A DNA stretch of 64,000 bases from Paenibacillus sp. FSL H8-0048. GTDB taxonomy: Bacteria > Bacillota > Bacilli > Paenibacillales > Paenibacillaceae. The DNA lies in contig NZ_JBBODF010000001.1 of assembly GCF_038002825.1 (NCBI RefSeq), forward strand, positions 1,860,001 through 1,924,000. The letters are read 5' to 3'. The position numbers and the translations under genes are program-made. How positions within the stretch are numbered: the first letter of the stretch is position 1; each line of letters starts with the position of its first letter. This document shows, one piece after another, positions 42,524 through 50,443 of the stretch. The notes under the pieces were generated by a model that saw only the letters and a program-made list of their open reading frames with translations, did no database searches and was not told where the DNA came from.

Positions 42524-43930
42524 ATGAATGAAGAACGGCTGCCTGCCGCGTACACCGCTAACATTAGAGAGATGCTGGGGGATACGGCGGACGCTTTTCT
42601 GGAGAGCTATCTTGCTAAGCGGACCCAGGGTCTGCGGTTCAATACGTTAAAAAGCAGTGCACCTTCCGGCCGCGCCGCAGCGGAGCAGGCAATCGCACAA
42701 TTCGGCCTGTCACAGGTAGCATGGTGCCCAACAGGCTTCTACTATGAGGACCCGGTCCGGCCGGGAAGACATCCGTATCATACCGCCGGACTATATTATA
42801 TTCAGGAGCCCTCCGCAATGTCCGCAGCCGAGCTGCTGAAGCCGCTCCCCGGTGAGCTCGTTCTCGACCTGGCGGCCGCTCCCGGCGGCAAAACCACTCA
42901 TATCGCCTCGCTGATGCAGAGGCAAGGGCTGCTCATTTCCAATGAAATCCACCCGGAGCGGGCCAAAATCCTGGCCGAAAACGTCGAGCGTCTCGGCATA
43001 AGCAACACGCTGGTTACTTCCGCAGCTCCCGGTGATCTCTCCAAAAGATTCCCTGGGGTGTTCGACCGCATTATGCTGGACGCGCCTTGCTCCGGCGAAG
43101 GAATGTTCCGCAAAGACCCTGCGGCAATAGACGAATGGTCCCCGAAGCATGTGGAGATCTGTGTAGCCAGACAGTGGGATATTCTGCAGGATGCGTATCT
43201 GATGCTGAAGCCTGGCGGTCATATGGTCTATTCCACCTGTACCTTCAACCGTCAGGAGAATGAGGAGACGATGGAGCGCTTCGTGCAGACCTATCCCGAT
43301 ATGGAGCTGATCGTTATGAAGCGGCTGTGGCCGCATCTGGAGCGGGGCGAAGGGCATTTCGTGGCCCTGCTATACAAGACTGCTTCCACTGACCAGACAG
43401 AATCTGCTTCAAGTAAAAGCAAAAGCAAGCGCGGTGAACGCGGCAGTAACGGCCAGAAGGCAAGTGCTGCGCTTAGGGAGGCCTATCAGCAGTTCATGAG
43501 CTGGTCAGCGGCAGAGCTGCCCGGATTCACCGGACAAGGCCTTCCGCTTCTCTTCGGCGAATCTCTGTATTTGCTGCCTGAGGCATTCAGTGAGCGGCTG
43601 CACACCGGGATGCTGGACGGACTCAAGGTACCGCGTGCCGGACTGCATATTGCCCATCTCAAAAAGAACCGGATCGAGCCTGCCCACGCCCTGGCCATGG
43701 CACTCCGGCCGGATCAGGCGGCACGCAGCTATGATATGCCGGCGGACGGCCCGGAGATTGGGGCCTGGCTGCGCGGGGAAAGTCTGCCGGTTCCGCCCGG
43801 CCTGCATGGCTGGACGCTGGTAACCGTAGACGGCTTGCCCGTAGGCTGGGGCAAAGCCAGCTCCGGCCAGCTGAAGAATCATTTGCCCAAGGGTCTGCGG
43901 ATTCTAAAAGCCCATATTGACGAAGTTTAG
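42524..43930 (+). CDS. RsmF/NOP2-type rRNA cytosine-C5 methyltransferase, copy 1
   Basis: 468 aa; AGAGGAGAATGAAAG precedes the ATG. Motif I is VLDLAAAPGGKTTHIASLM. The two catalytic cysteines are in LDAPCSGEGMFRK (motif IV) and YSTCTFNRQENE (motif VI). A C-terminal PUA-like/RsmF-B region is present (LHTGMLDGLKVPRAGLHIAHL). It would methylate a cytosine in 16S rRNA, with RsmF of E. coli as the model. A second, divergent paralogue lies at 45832-47406. Confidence 0.88.
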   Translation: MNEERLPAAYTANIREMLGDTADAFLESYLAKRTQGLRFNTLKSSAPSGRAAAEQAIAQFGLSQVAWCPTGFYYEDPVRPGRHPYHTAGLYYIQEPSAMSAAELLKPLPGELVLDLAAAPGGKTTHIASLMQRQGLLISNEIHPERAKILAENVERLGISNTLVTSAAPGDLSKRFPGVFDRIMLDAPCSGEGMFRKDPAAIDEWSPKHVEICVARQWDILQDAYLMLKPGGHMVYSTCTFNRQENEETMERFVQTYPDMELIVMKRLWPHLERGEGHFVALLYKTASTDQTESASSKSKSKRGERGSNGQKASAALREAYQQFMSWSAAELPGFTGQGLPLLFGESLYLLPEAFSERLHTGMLDGLKVPRAGLHIAHLKKNRIEPAHALAMALRPDQAARSYDMPADGPEIGAWLRGESLPVPPGLHGWTLVTVDGLPVGWGKASSGQLKNHLPKGLRILKAHIDEV

Positions 43931-44046
43931 GCTGCTGACCAGTTCACGAATCCTTCATAAGCATATGATGTCATTATCCCATGGAGGTCCGCCGGACTTA
44001 AGCGGCGGCAAGTGGGAACAGACATGAATCAAGGGAGGAATCAGAC

Positions 44047-44136
44047 ATGGGTGCAGGTGTAGGCTTCACTTCGACCGGTGCGATCTTGGTACTCTTCATA
44101 TTGCTCGTAATCATTTCCCGTTCGTTGTTCGTCTAA
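44047..44136 (+). CDS. YjcZ-family sporulation miniprotein
   Basis: 29 codons. GGGAGGAATCAGAC gives a strong RBS. The sequence MGAGVGFTSTGAILVLFILL continues with a short hydrophobic, Val/Ile-rich end (VIISRSLFV). Gly-rich start plus one membrane helix is the YjcZ/YczN pattern of tiny proteins made during sporulation in Bacillaceae and Paenibacillaceae. CATATGAT about 80 nt upstream could be a mother-cell sigma -10, but this is weak. It is followed by a strong terminator, so it is a monocistronic gene. Confidence 0.8.
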   Translation: MGAGVGFTSTGAILVLFILLVIISRSLFV

Positions 44137-44169
44137 TTCCGCTATAAGCAGCATAGCACACGGACCTCA

Positions 44170-44206
44170 AGCAGCCCGCTCCCTTAATGGGGGCAGGCTG
44201 CTTTTT
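44170..44206 (+). terminator. Terminator of the YjcZ-like gene
   Basis: AGCAGCC and GGCTGCT close a stem-loop with an internal CCC/GGG pairing, followed by T4-T5. It lies between convergent genes ending at 44136 and 44234. Confidence 0.85.
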
Positions 44207-44233
44207 CATCACTACACATGTTGTATTTTCCGC

Positions 44234-45031
44234 TTACAAACAATACTTCACCAGCGCATCGCGCACGCCGTTCGCATTATTAGTGCCGGTGATCACATCT
44301 GCGGCTGCTTTGACCTCCACCGGAGAGTTAGCCATTGCCACACCCAGACCGGCATACGTCAGCATGGAAATATCATTATAATAGTTGCCGATCGACAGCA
44401 CCTGCTCTTGCGGGATGCCAAGCTCGGCAGCCAGGTGCTTCAGGGCATTTCCTTTGGAGGATTCGGGGTGCATAAGATCAACGAAGAACTCTCCGCTGCG
44501 CAGAATATTGTACTGCTCTCCCCACGTAGCCCACTCCCGCTGCGCTTCATCCAGAATATCGGACTGCGTGAACACAGTGAATTTCACAATCGGTTCGCGG
44601 AAATCTTCCCAGGCGGGAAGAGATGCAGGCATAATGCGGAAATGCTCATACATAAAGTGGGCTTCTTTGGTCAGGTTCTCCACATTGTCCACATACATCT
44701 CAAACGCAGTGTTCACATCAAAATGGATATCACGCTCGCGGCAATAGGCGATATACGGGTCCAGCCCTCTGGCGTCCAGCCCGTACTGGTGCAGCACCTT
44801 ACGGTCCTTGACACTCACCGTAGCCGCCCCGTTATGGCCCAGCACATACCCCGACAAGCCCATCTCCTCCATAAAAGGAATCGAATTCTGCGGACTGCGT
44901 CCTGTGCAGAGGACAATCTGCCCGCCCTGACGCGTAACCTCTGCAATCGCCGCTTTGTTCTCTTCACTGAGCTGATGATCATCATTCAGCAGTGTTCCGT
45001 CTACATCCAGTGCAATCAGTTTGTATTTCAT
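44234..45031 (-). CDS. Cof-type HAD superfamily phosphatase
   Basis: 265 aa. HAD motif I is LIALDVDGTLLNDD, motif II LCTGRSPQ, motif III has a Lys (ESSKGNALKHLAAELG), and motif IV is IGNYYNDISMLTYAG. The IIB cap lies between II and III. In motif IV the usual GD-x3-D reads GNYYND, with Asn in place of the first Asp; related enzymes tolerate this, but it is worth noting. The probable role is dephosphorylation of sugar phosphates or flavin intermediates. Confidence 0.85.
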   Translation of the reverse strand: MKYKLIALDVDGTLLNDDHQLSEENKAAIAEVTRQGGQIVLCTGRSPQNSIPFMEEMGLSGYVLGHNGAATVSVKDRKVLHQYGLDARGLDPYIAYCRERDIHFDVNTAFEMYVDNVENLTKEAHFMYEHFRIMPASLPAWEDFREPIVKFTVFTQSDILDEAQREWATWGEQYNILRSGEFFVDLMHPESSKGNALKHLAAELGIPQEQVLSIGNYYNDISMLTYAGLGVAMANSPVEVKAAADVITGTNNANGVRDALVKYCL

Positions 45032-45063
45032 ACCCCATCATCCTATCTCTGTATAGTCTACCT

Positions 45064-45828
45064 CTATTCCCCAGCCCCGCCGCCGCGCAGCAGCTCCAGC
45101 TCGCGGGCCGTGAGCTCCCGGCAGGCTCCCTCGGACAGCGTCTCGTCCAGCTTCAGCTCGCCCATTGACACCCGTTTCAGAAACACTACCTTCTTCCCGA
45201 CAGCCACGAACATCCGCTTCACCTGATGGAATTTGCCTTCCGTAATGGTGAGTGAGATATACGACAGCACGCGGCTGCCCCGTTCTCTGCTCAGAATGCT
45301 AAGCTGCGCGGGCAGGGTCACATAACCATCCTCAAGCGTAACTCCCTCGGCAAAAGCAGCCACATCCGCTGCATCGACCTCCCCTTCTACGGTGGCCTCG
45401 TAAGTTTTGGGGACATGCTTGCGCGGGGACAGCAGCTCATGTGCGAGCTTGCCGTCATTCGTGAGCAGCAGCAGACCCACGGTATCCTTATCCAGCCGCC
45501 CGACCGGGAACGGCTCGAACAGCGCATGCTCCTGCTTCAGCAGATCCAGAACCGTACGGTCCCGTTTGTCTTCGGTGGCGGATAATACGCCCGGCGGTTT
45601 ATTCATCATCAGATAGATGAATTCCCTGTAGAGGACCGGCTCCCCGCCAACCTCTATGCGGTCCTGCTCCGGGTCTACATGGAACCCGCTGTCTTTGACT
45701 ACTGCTCCATTTACTGTGATCAGACCCTGCTTGGCCTGCTTGCGGATATCGCTGCGTGAGCCGATCCCCATGTGGGACAGCACCTTGTCAATCCGTTGCT
45801 TCTTATTCGCAGTTCCTCCTGTAGCCAT
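45064..45828 (-). CDS. 16S rRNA pseudouridine synthase, RsuA family
   Basis: 254 aa. An N-terminal S4 RNA-binding domain (QRIDKVLSHMGIGSRSDIRK) is followed by the synthase domain. Its catalytic Asp is in PVGRLDKDTVGLLLLTNDG, and further landmarks are MMNKPPGVLSAT and TEGKFHQVKRMFVAVG. RsuA makes pseudouridine 516 of 16S rRNA. The C-terminus ends in a Gly-rich tail. It is 3 nt downstream of the second RsmF-like gene, so two rRNA-modifying enzymes are co-expressed. Confidence 0.9.
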   Translation of the reverse strand: MATGGTANKKQRIDKVLSHMGIGSRSDIRKQAKQGLITVNGAVVKDSGFHVDPEQDRIEVGGEPVLYREFIYLMMNKPPGVLSATEDKRDRTVLDLLKQEHALFEPFPVGRLDKDTVGLLLLTNDGKLAHELLSPRKHVPKTYEATVEGEVDAADVAAFAEGVTLEDGYVTLPAQLSILSRERGSRVLSYISLTITEGKFHQVKRMFVAVGKKVVFLKRVSMGELKLDETLSEGACRELTARELELLRGGGAGE

Positions 45829-45831
45829 ACT

Positions 45832-47406
45832 CTAAGTCCACCTCCAGCCTGCGGGATATTCGTTCTTCAGTAGTCCGTCCTGCCATTTGCCCCAGCCCAC
45901 GCTGAAGCCGTCGATGCAGACGAGGGTATAGCCTTTGTAAGCATGTCCTTCCTTAATCGACAGGCGCCCTGCGGGGATCGACAAGGTCTCCCCCTTCAGG
46001 TAGGATACCGCTTCCCCGCTGGCGCTGGATAGCGATACCCAGCGGCTGCATTCCTCAGGACGCAATGCTGTTGCGAGCGGATGACCGGGAACGAATCTGC
46101 CGCTCTTGATCTGTCCCGCATACCAGCCCGGCCGAACCGTCTTCAGACCGTCCAGCGCTTCACGCGGCAACGGGGAAATATATAGATGGTCGCCGAACCA
46201 TATCGCATGTCCGGGCGGCTGTGCCCCCAGCAGCTCTTCAATAAAGTCCGCATAGACCGCGAACGCTACCGCTTCCCCGCCAGTTCGCTGTGACTGCGGA
46301 CCTGGACCCGTTCCGGCTCTACCAGAGCCAGAGCCGGAGCCGTGTCCAGATCCGCGTCCTCCCTTGCCGCCCCGGCCGTGATCTGCCTTACCGGGAACTG
46401 CCTTACTATGAAAGTCTGTTTTGCCAGCCTTGCTCCGGGGGGCAGTGGACAGGCTTCTCTCTCTCATGTCATTTCGTGCTTTTACATTCTCAGCCTGACT
46501 CTCCGCTCCGTCACTTCCATCATGGCGTAATACCGCCATGAAATGCCCTTCCCCCTTGACCTTATGCGGCCACAGCCGCGCCGCACCCGGCAATCGGCCG
46601 AGTCCGGCAGCGAACGGACCGGTTCCGCCTACGGGAACCAGCGAGAACTGCGGATGCCCGGACAGGAACCCGGCAATCATCTCCTCGTTCTCCTCCGGAG
46701 CGAACGTGCAGGTGGAGTACACCATGGTACCGCCGGGCTTCAGCGCTGAAGCTGCAGCCCGCAGAATCTCCCGCTGCATCTCCGCATATTTGTCCGGGGT
46801 TCCCGGCTCCCACTGTCTGACCATATCCTCGTCCTTGCGGAACATGCCTTCACCCGAACACGGCGCGTCGATCAGAATCCGGTCGAAGAACCCCGGGAAG
46901 GCCGCCGCAATCCGCTCCGGGCGCTCATTCAGGACAATGCCGTTACGCACGCCGTACAGCTCCAGATTCTTGGCGAGCGCCTTCGTCCGTTCAGGATGCA
47001 GGTCATTCGAGACCAGCAGGCCTTCGCCCTGCAGCTTGGCAGCAATCTGGGTAGACTTGCCGCCCGGGGCTGCGCACAGATCGAGCACCCGGTCCCCCGG
47101 CTGAACGTCCAGCAGTTCAACCGGGGCCATGGCACTCGGCTCCTGAATATAGTACAGCCCCGCATGATAATAGGGGTGCTTTCCGGGTCTGGCTCCCTCT
47201 CCGGTATAGAAGCCCGAAGGACACCAGGGAATCGGCTCCAGTGTGAAGGGGGAACGCTCCCGCAGCCCGTCCACCGCTATTTTCAGTGTATTGGCACGGA
47301 TTCCCCCGTAGGGTGACTGCTGATAGGTATCTATAAATTGCTCATATTCCGGTCCCAGCAGCTCTTTCATACGCTGCGCGAAAGCTCCGGGCAGTTGTGC
47401 CGTCAT
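45832..47406 (-). CDS. RsmF/NOP2-type rRNA cytosine-C5 methyltransferase, copy 2 with Gly/Ser linker
   Basis: 524 aa. Motif I is VLDLCAAPGGKSTQIAAKL. The catalytic cysteines are in IDAPCSGEGMFRK and YSTCTFAPEENEE. Between the catalytic part and the C-terminal RNA-binding domain sits a low-complexity basic Gly/Ser linker (residues ~330-390, with HGRGGKGGRGSGHGSGSGSG) that the paralogue at 42524 lacks. Such RGG-like linkers often help bind RNA. It forms a pair with rsuA downstream. Which cytosine each paralogue modifies cannot be told. Confidence 0.88.
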   Translation of the reverse strand: MTAQLPGAFAQRMKELLGPEYEQFIDTYQQSPYGGIRANTLKIAVDGLRERSPFTLEPIPWCPSGFYTGEGARPGKHPYYHAGLYYIQEPSAMAPVELLDVQPGDRVLDLCAAPGGKSTQIAAKLQGEGLLVSNDLHPERTKALAKNLELYGVRNGIVLNERPERIAAAFPGFFDRILIDAPCSGEGMFRKDEDMVRQWEPGTPDKYAEMQREILRAAASALKPGGTMVYSTCTFAPEENEEMIAGFLSGHPQFSLVPVGGTGPFAAGLGRLPGAARLWPHKVKGEGHFMAVLRHDGSDGAESQAENVKARNDMRERSLSTAPRSKAGKTDFHSKAVPGKADHGRGGKGGRGSGHGSGSGSGRAGTGPGPQSQRTGGEAVAFAVYADFIEELLGAQPPGHAIWFGDHLYISPLPREALDGLKTVRPGWYAGQIKSGRFVPGHPLATALRPEECSRWVSLSSASGEAVSYLKGETLSIPAGRLSIKEGHAYKGYTLVCIDGFSVGWGKWQDGLLKNEYPAGWRWT

Positions 47407-47431
47407 GATGCCTTCCTCCCGCTCAAATAAT

Positions 47432-47457
47432 CAGGAACACCCCTGCGGGTGCTCCTG
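47432..47457 (-). terminator. Hairpin between the DUF309 and RsmF-like genes
   Basis: CAGGAGCACCC-GCAG-GGGTGTTCCTG on the minus strand, one G-T pair, followed by ATTATTTG. It is probably a weak or partial terminator just upstream of the RsmF-like start. Confidence 0.6.
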
Positions 47458-47473
47458 TTGTACCTTACTATGG

Positions 47474-47938
47474 TCAAGCGCCATCCGGGCTGTGCCTGGG
47501 TCTGTCCGGCCGCTGCGGCCCGCGCCGCTGGGGCAGCACAGGCGGAGTAGACTCAGCCGCCAGCCTGACCTCTTCCTCCAGCACGGGGTCTACGATGCGT
47601 ATTGTGAGATCATAATATTCAAAGGGCTGGTCACCGTAAGCTTCCAGGAGGGCAACATACTCCCCAGCTTCCCGGACCAGCTTCGCCAGATCAACACCCA
47701 GCGTCACTGCCGGATATCTGCCCAGTACTTCATGGGACTGTTTCAGCAGAATCAGGCTGCCGCGCACATTGGCATTACGGAAATGGTACAGCCCTACTGC
47801 CACCTGCAGCAGAGCTTTGTATAATGGATCACGCTGCTTTTCCAGCCATAATTCCTCTAGCACCTCATGACATTCGAAATAATCCCTGTCCCGGTTGAAG
47901 TAGATGAGGTAGGCCAGATACAGCGGCTCATAAGCCAT
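47474..47938 (-). CDS. DUF309 domain protein
   Basis: 154 aa from the ATG at 47938, which overlaps the end of the alarmone synthetase gene by 11 nt. An upstream start at 47983 would lie deeper in that gene. DUF309 is a small helical fold with the conserved YFECHEVLEELW (residues ~20-30) and a second helix, LLQVAVGLYHFRNAN. The His/Glu pair suggests a metal site. The C-terminus is Pro/Arg-rich and probably disordered. Its function is unknown; the overlap means it is co-translated with the synthetase. Confidence 0.82.
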   Translation of the reverse strand: MAYEPLYLAYLIYFNRDRDYFECHEVLEELWLEKQRDPLYKALLQVAVGLYHFRNANVRGSLILLKQSHEVLGRYPAVTLGVDLAKLVREAGEYVALLEAYGDQPFEYYDLTIRIVDPVLEEEVRLAAESTPPVLPQRRGPQRPDRPRHSPDGA

Positions 47939-48740
47939 CCGGCTCGCTGCCCTTCTTGGCCTTCGAGAGCAGCTCGCGCACATGGTCCAGCAGTTCCTTC
48001 ATTGCATCCATATCCTGAGCCTGCCAGATCGCATTGAACCGTTCCTGGCTCTCAATCGCTTCATTCACAAGATGATAGAAATACAGCTGATGAATCGCCT
48101 TCAGCAGTTGGGTCGTCATGTTCGAGTTCTCCTCGAAGGTCTTCTGGGCCTCCAGAATCTCTTCCCGGATACTCGACATCTCGCTGTCCAGAATGGATGC
48201 CGCTTCTGCTGCCGTCTTCAGGCGCACCCGCATTTCATCGGGCAGGCTCTCCCGGTATTTATAATTCAGCGAATGCTCAATGGTTGCCCAGAAGTTCATC
48301 GCCAGTGTACGGATTTGAATTTCAGCCAGTACAATCTTTTGACCCAGCGCAGTCTGTACCGGATACCGGATGATCATATGGAAGCTGCGGTAGCCGCTCT
48401 CCTTATAATTGGTAATGTAGTCCTTCTCATATAGTACTTCAAGGTCCTTGCGGGCACGGATGTATTCCGCCACTCTGCGGATATCCTCCACGAACTGGCA
48501 CATAATGCGAATGCCGGCGATATCCTCAATACCCGTTTCCAGATCCTCCATTTTGACATTTAACCGTTTGGCCTTCTCAAGTATGCTAGACAGCCGCTTC
48601 ACACGGCCGGTAACGAATTCAATCGGAGTGTATTCTTCCCTTTTCTTGAGTTCAGAGCGCATCGTCTTGAATTTAACCTTCAATTCCTCCACCGTTTGTT
48701 CATAAGGAAGCAGAAAAGTTCCCCAGTCCCTGACGTCCAT
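47928..48740 (-). CDS. Small alarmone synthetase (RelQ/YjbM type GTP pyrophosphokinase)
   Basis: 270 aa. The ATG at 48740 has GGAGG 8 nt upstream; the ATG 8 codons earlier has no RBS. The RelA_SpoT synthetase domain shows RVKRLSSILEKAKR, IEDIAGIRIMC, YKESGYRSFHMI and EIQIRTLAMNFWATIEHSLNYKY. There is no hydrolase domain. It makes (p)ppGpp from ATP and GDP/GTP, with regulatory effects under stress. The C-terminal helices (about 60 residues) are longer than in B. subtilis YjbM. It is 27 nt from pyrD. Confidence 0.9.
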   Translation of the reverse strand: MDVRDWGTFLLPYEQTVEELKVKFKTMRSELKKREEYTPIEFVTGRVKRLSSILEKAKRLNVKMEDLETGIEDIAGIRIMCQFVEDIRRVAEYIRARKDLEVLYEKDYITNYKESGYRSFHMIIRYPVQTALGQKIVLAEIQIRTLAMNFWATIEHSLNYKYRESLPDEMRVRLKTAAEAASILDSEMSSIREEILEAQKTFEENSNMTTQLLKAIHQLYFYHLVNEAIESQERFNAIWQAQDMDAMKELLDHVRELLSKAKKGSEPDGL

Positions 48741-48767
48741 CGCCTTGTCCTCCTGTCCATTCATCCT

Positions 48768-49862
48768 TCAGTGATGATCAGCGCCTACCGCATCAAGGAG
48801 CCTCTGATAGCCATCCCGCCGCAGCAGCTGCCGTAGTCCGGCATGCACTCTGCGGTTAACCTCCGGCCCTTCATAGATGAGTGCTGTATAAATTTCGACC
48901 AGACTGGCGCCTGCCCGTATTTTATCGTAAGCATCCTGGGCTGTAAAAATCCCGCCCGACCCGATAATCGGCAGCTTGCCGCCAGTCTGGGTATAGATTC
49001 TGCGGATAATCTCTGTAGAACGTTCACTCAGCGGCTGGCCGCTCAGCCCGCCTGTCTCACTGGCTTTGTCGCTCTGCAGCCCTTCACGGGAGAGTGTCGT
49101 ATTGGTGGCAATGATGCCGTCCATTCCGGCTTCCGTGATGGTATGTACCATATATTCCAGCTCAGCGTCACTGACATCGGGAGCAATCTTGACCAGAAGC
49201 CCTTTTGTGAAGCCAGTCTTCGCCCGCTGCAGCTCCATTTCTTCCTTAACCTCGCTAAGCAGGTTCGAGAGCTCGCTGCCATGCTGAAGACTCCGGAGAT
49301 CCGGGGTATTCGGCGAGCTGATATTGACCACAAAAAAATCACCGTACGGATACAGCGTACGGATACACTTGCGGTAATCCTCATGCGCCAATTCATTCGG
49401 GGTGGCCTTGTTGCGTCCGATATTGACCGCCACCGGAATTCTGCGCTTCTTCAGCTTCTTGAGACGTTCAGCCATAGCCTCCGCGCCTTCATTATTGAAG
49501 CCCATCCGGTTAATAAGCGCTTTGTCGGGCAGCAGCCGGAACAGCCGGGGGCTGTCATTGCCGGGCTGGCCTACCGGAGTTACCGTGCCTACCTCCATGA
49601 ATCCGAAGCCGATCGAAGAGAAACCTCCTACCGCTTCCGCATTCTTATCCAGTCCTGCCGCTAAGCCCACTGGGGTTGGGAAATGTACCCCGAACAGATC
49701 CATTGCAAGATCAGCAGTCTCAGGAACCCCGTACATTAGCCGCATGGCTGCGCTCCCGCCGGGAACCAGATCTGCTTTATTCAGTCCGCCGATGACGAGA
49801 TGATGCGCCGTCTCCGGGTCCATTTTAAAGAAAATAGGTTTACCAAAATGTCGATACAGCAC
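48768..49862 (-). CDS. pyrD: Dihydroorotate dehydrogenase, quinone-dependent (class 2)
   Basis: 364 aa from a GTG at 49862 with AAGGAG 8 nt before it. An amphipathic N-terminal helix for the membrane is present (LYRHFGKPIFFKMDPETAHH). FMN-site landmarks are VGLAAGLDKNAEAV, TVTPVGQPGNDSPRLFRL, and the catalytic-Ser region NISSPNTPDLRSLQ. FGVHFPTPVG is typical of class 2. It oxidises dihydroorotate to orotate in pyrimidine synthesis. Bacillus uses the class 1B enzyme with PyrK; this lone class 2 gene is the alternative found in many Paenibacillus. Confidence 0.93.
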   Translation of the reverse strand: MLYRHFGKPIFFKMDPETAHHLVIGGLNKADLVPGGSAAMRLMYGVPETADLAMDLFGVHFPTPVGLAAGLDKNAEAVGGFSSIGFGFMEVGTVTPVGQPGNDSPRLFRLLPDKALINRMGFNNEGAEAMAERLKKLKKRRIPVAVNIGRNKATPNELAHEDYRKCIRTLYPYGDFFVVNISSPNTPDLRSLQHGSELSNLLSEVKEEMELQRAKTGFTKGLLVKIAPDVSDAELEYMVHTITEAGMDGIIATNTTLSREGLQSDKASETGGLSGQPLSERSTEIIRRIYTQTGGKLPIIGSGGIFTAQDAYDKIRAGASLVEIYTALIYEGPEVNRRVHAGLRQLLRRDGYQRLLDAVGADHH

Positions 49863-50305
49863 CGTTCTCGCTCCTTCAAGGGAACCACAATTGACATAAC
49901 GACTCCCGTATCTATAGGTTTCTTCTTAATTTTATCCGTTTCCGGGGGAAAAGAAAAGTTTTTTGCCGCAGCGATTGTCCCCGCCCTGCCGCACTTCCCC
50001 CACACCGCCGCTACTTCTCACACAGATTCCCCGGAATTTCGCTTTTGGATCTGCTTGCCATGGCAGCCTCACTCCTGTTTCTGTGTTCTTCACGCTCCAG
50101 CATGAAACCTTCCTTATGATACTCCAGCCGGTATTCGCTGTATAGACTAAGGCTTAGGTGATCTAGTCCCTGCCGCAAGAGATTGCAGCTAGACTTGTCT
50201 TTTCATCCAGACTAGAATAGAAGAGCGGGCACAAGTTTCATGCACCGCCGCCAAGCCTCACATGTAAGGGTTATCACAGACTAAGAGAGAAAGAAGGGTG
50301 ACCTA
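49863..50305. other. Intergenic stretch between divergent pyrD and the 45-aa gene
   Basis: No convincing reading frame, RNA gene or strong hairpin was found. It must contain the two divergent promoters. Weak -10-like runs exist (for example GGATAAAATT on the minus strand near 49930) but none is clear enough to assign. Confidence 0.5.
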
Positions 50306-50443
50306 ATGTCAACCAAACGTAAGCCTCCTACACTCCAGCAGAAAAAAGAAGAAGTGAACCGCAAAGCCATTCTGTGGATCAGCGCCAGCCTCGTACTGCT
50401 GATTGCGCTTATCGCCGTTTTATTTGTCTTTCTCGGGAATTAG
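50306..50443 (+). CDS. Small single-pass membrane protein
   Basis: 45 codons. AAGAAGGGTGACCTA precedes the ATG. It has a basic N-terminus (STKRKPPTLQQKKEEVNRK) and one hydrophobic helix to the end (ILWISASLVLLIALIAVLFV). Its stop overlaps the stop of the convergent L,D-transpeptidase by 4 nt. No function is known; the positive-inside layout predicts a cytoplasmic N-terminus. Confidence 0.7.
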   Translation: MSTKRKPPTLQQKKEEVNRKAILWISASLVLLIALIAVLFVFLGN

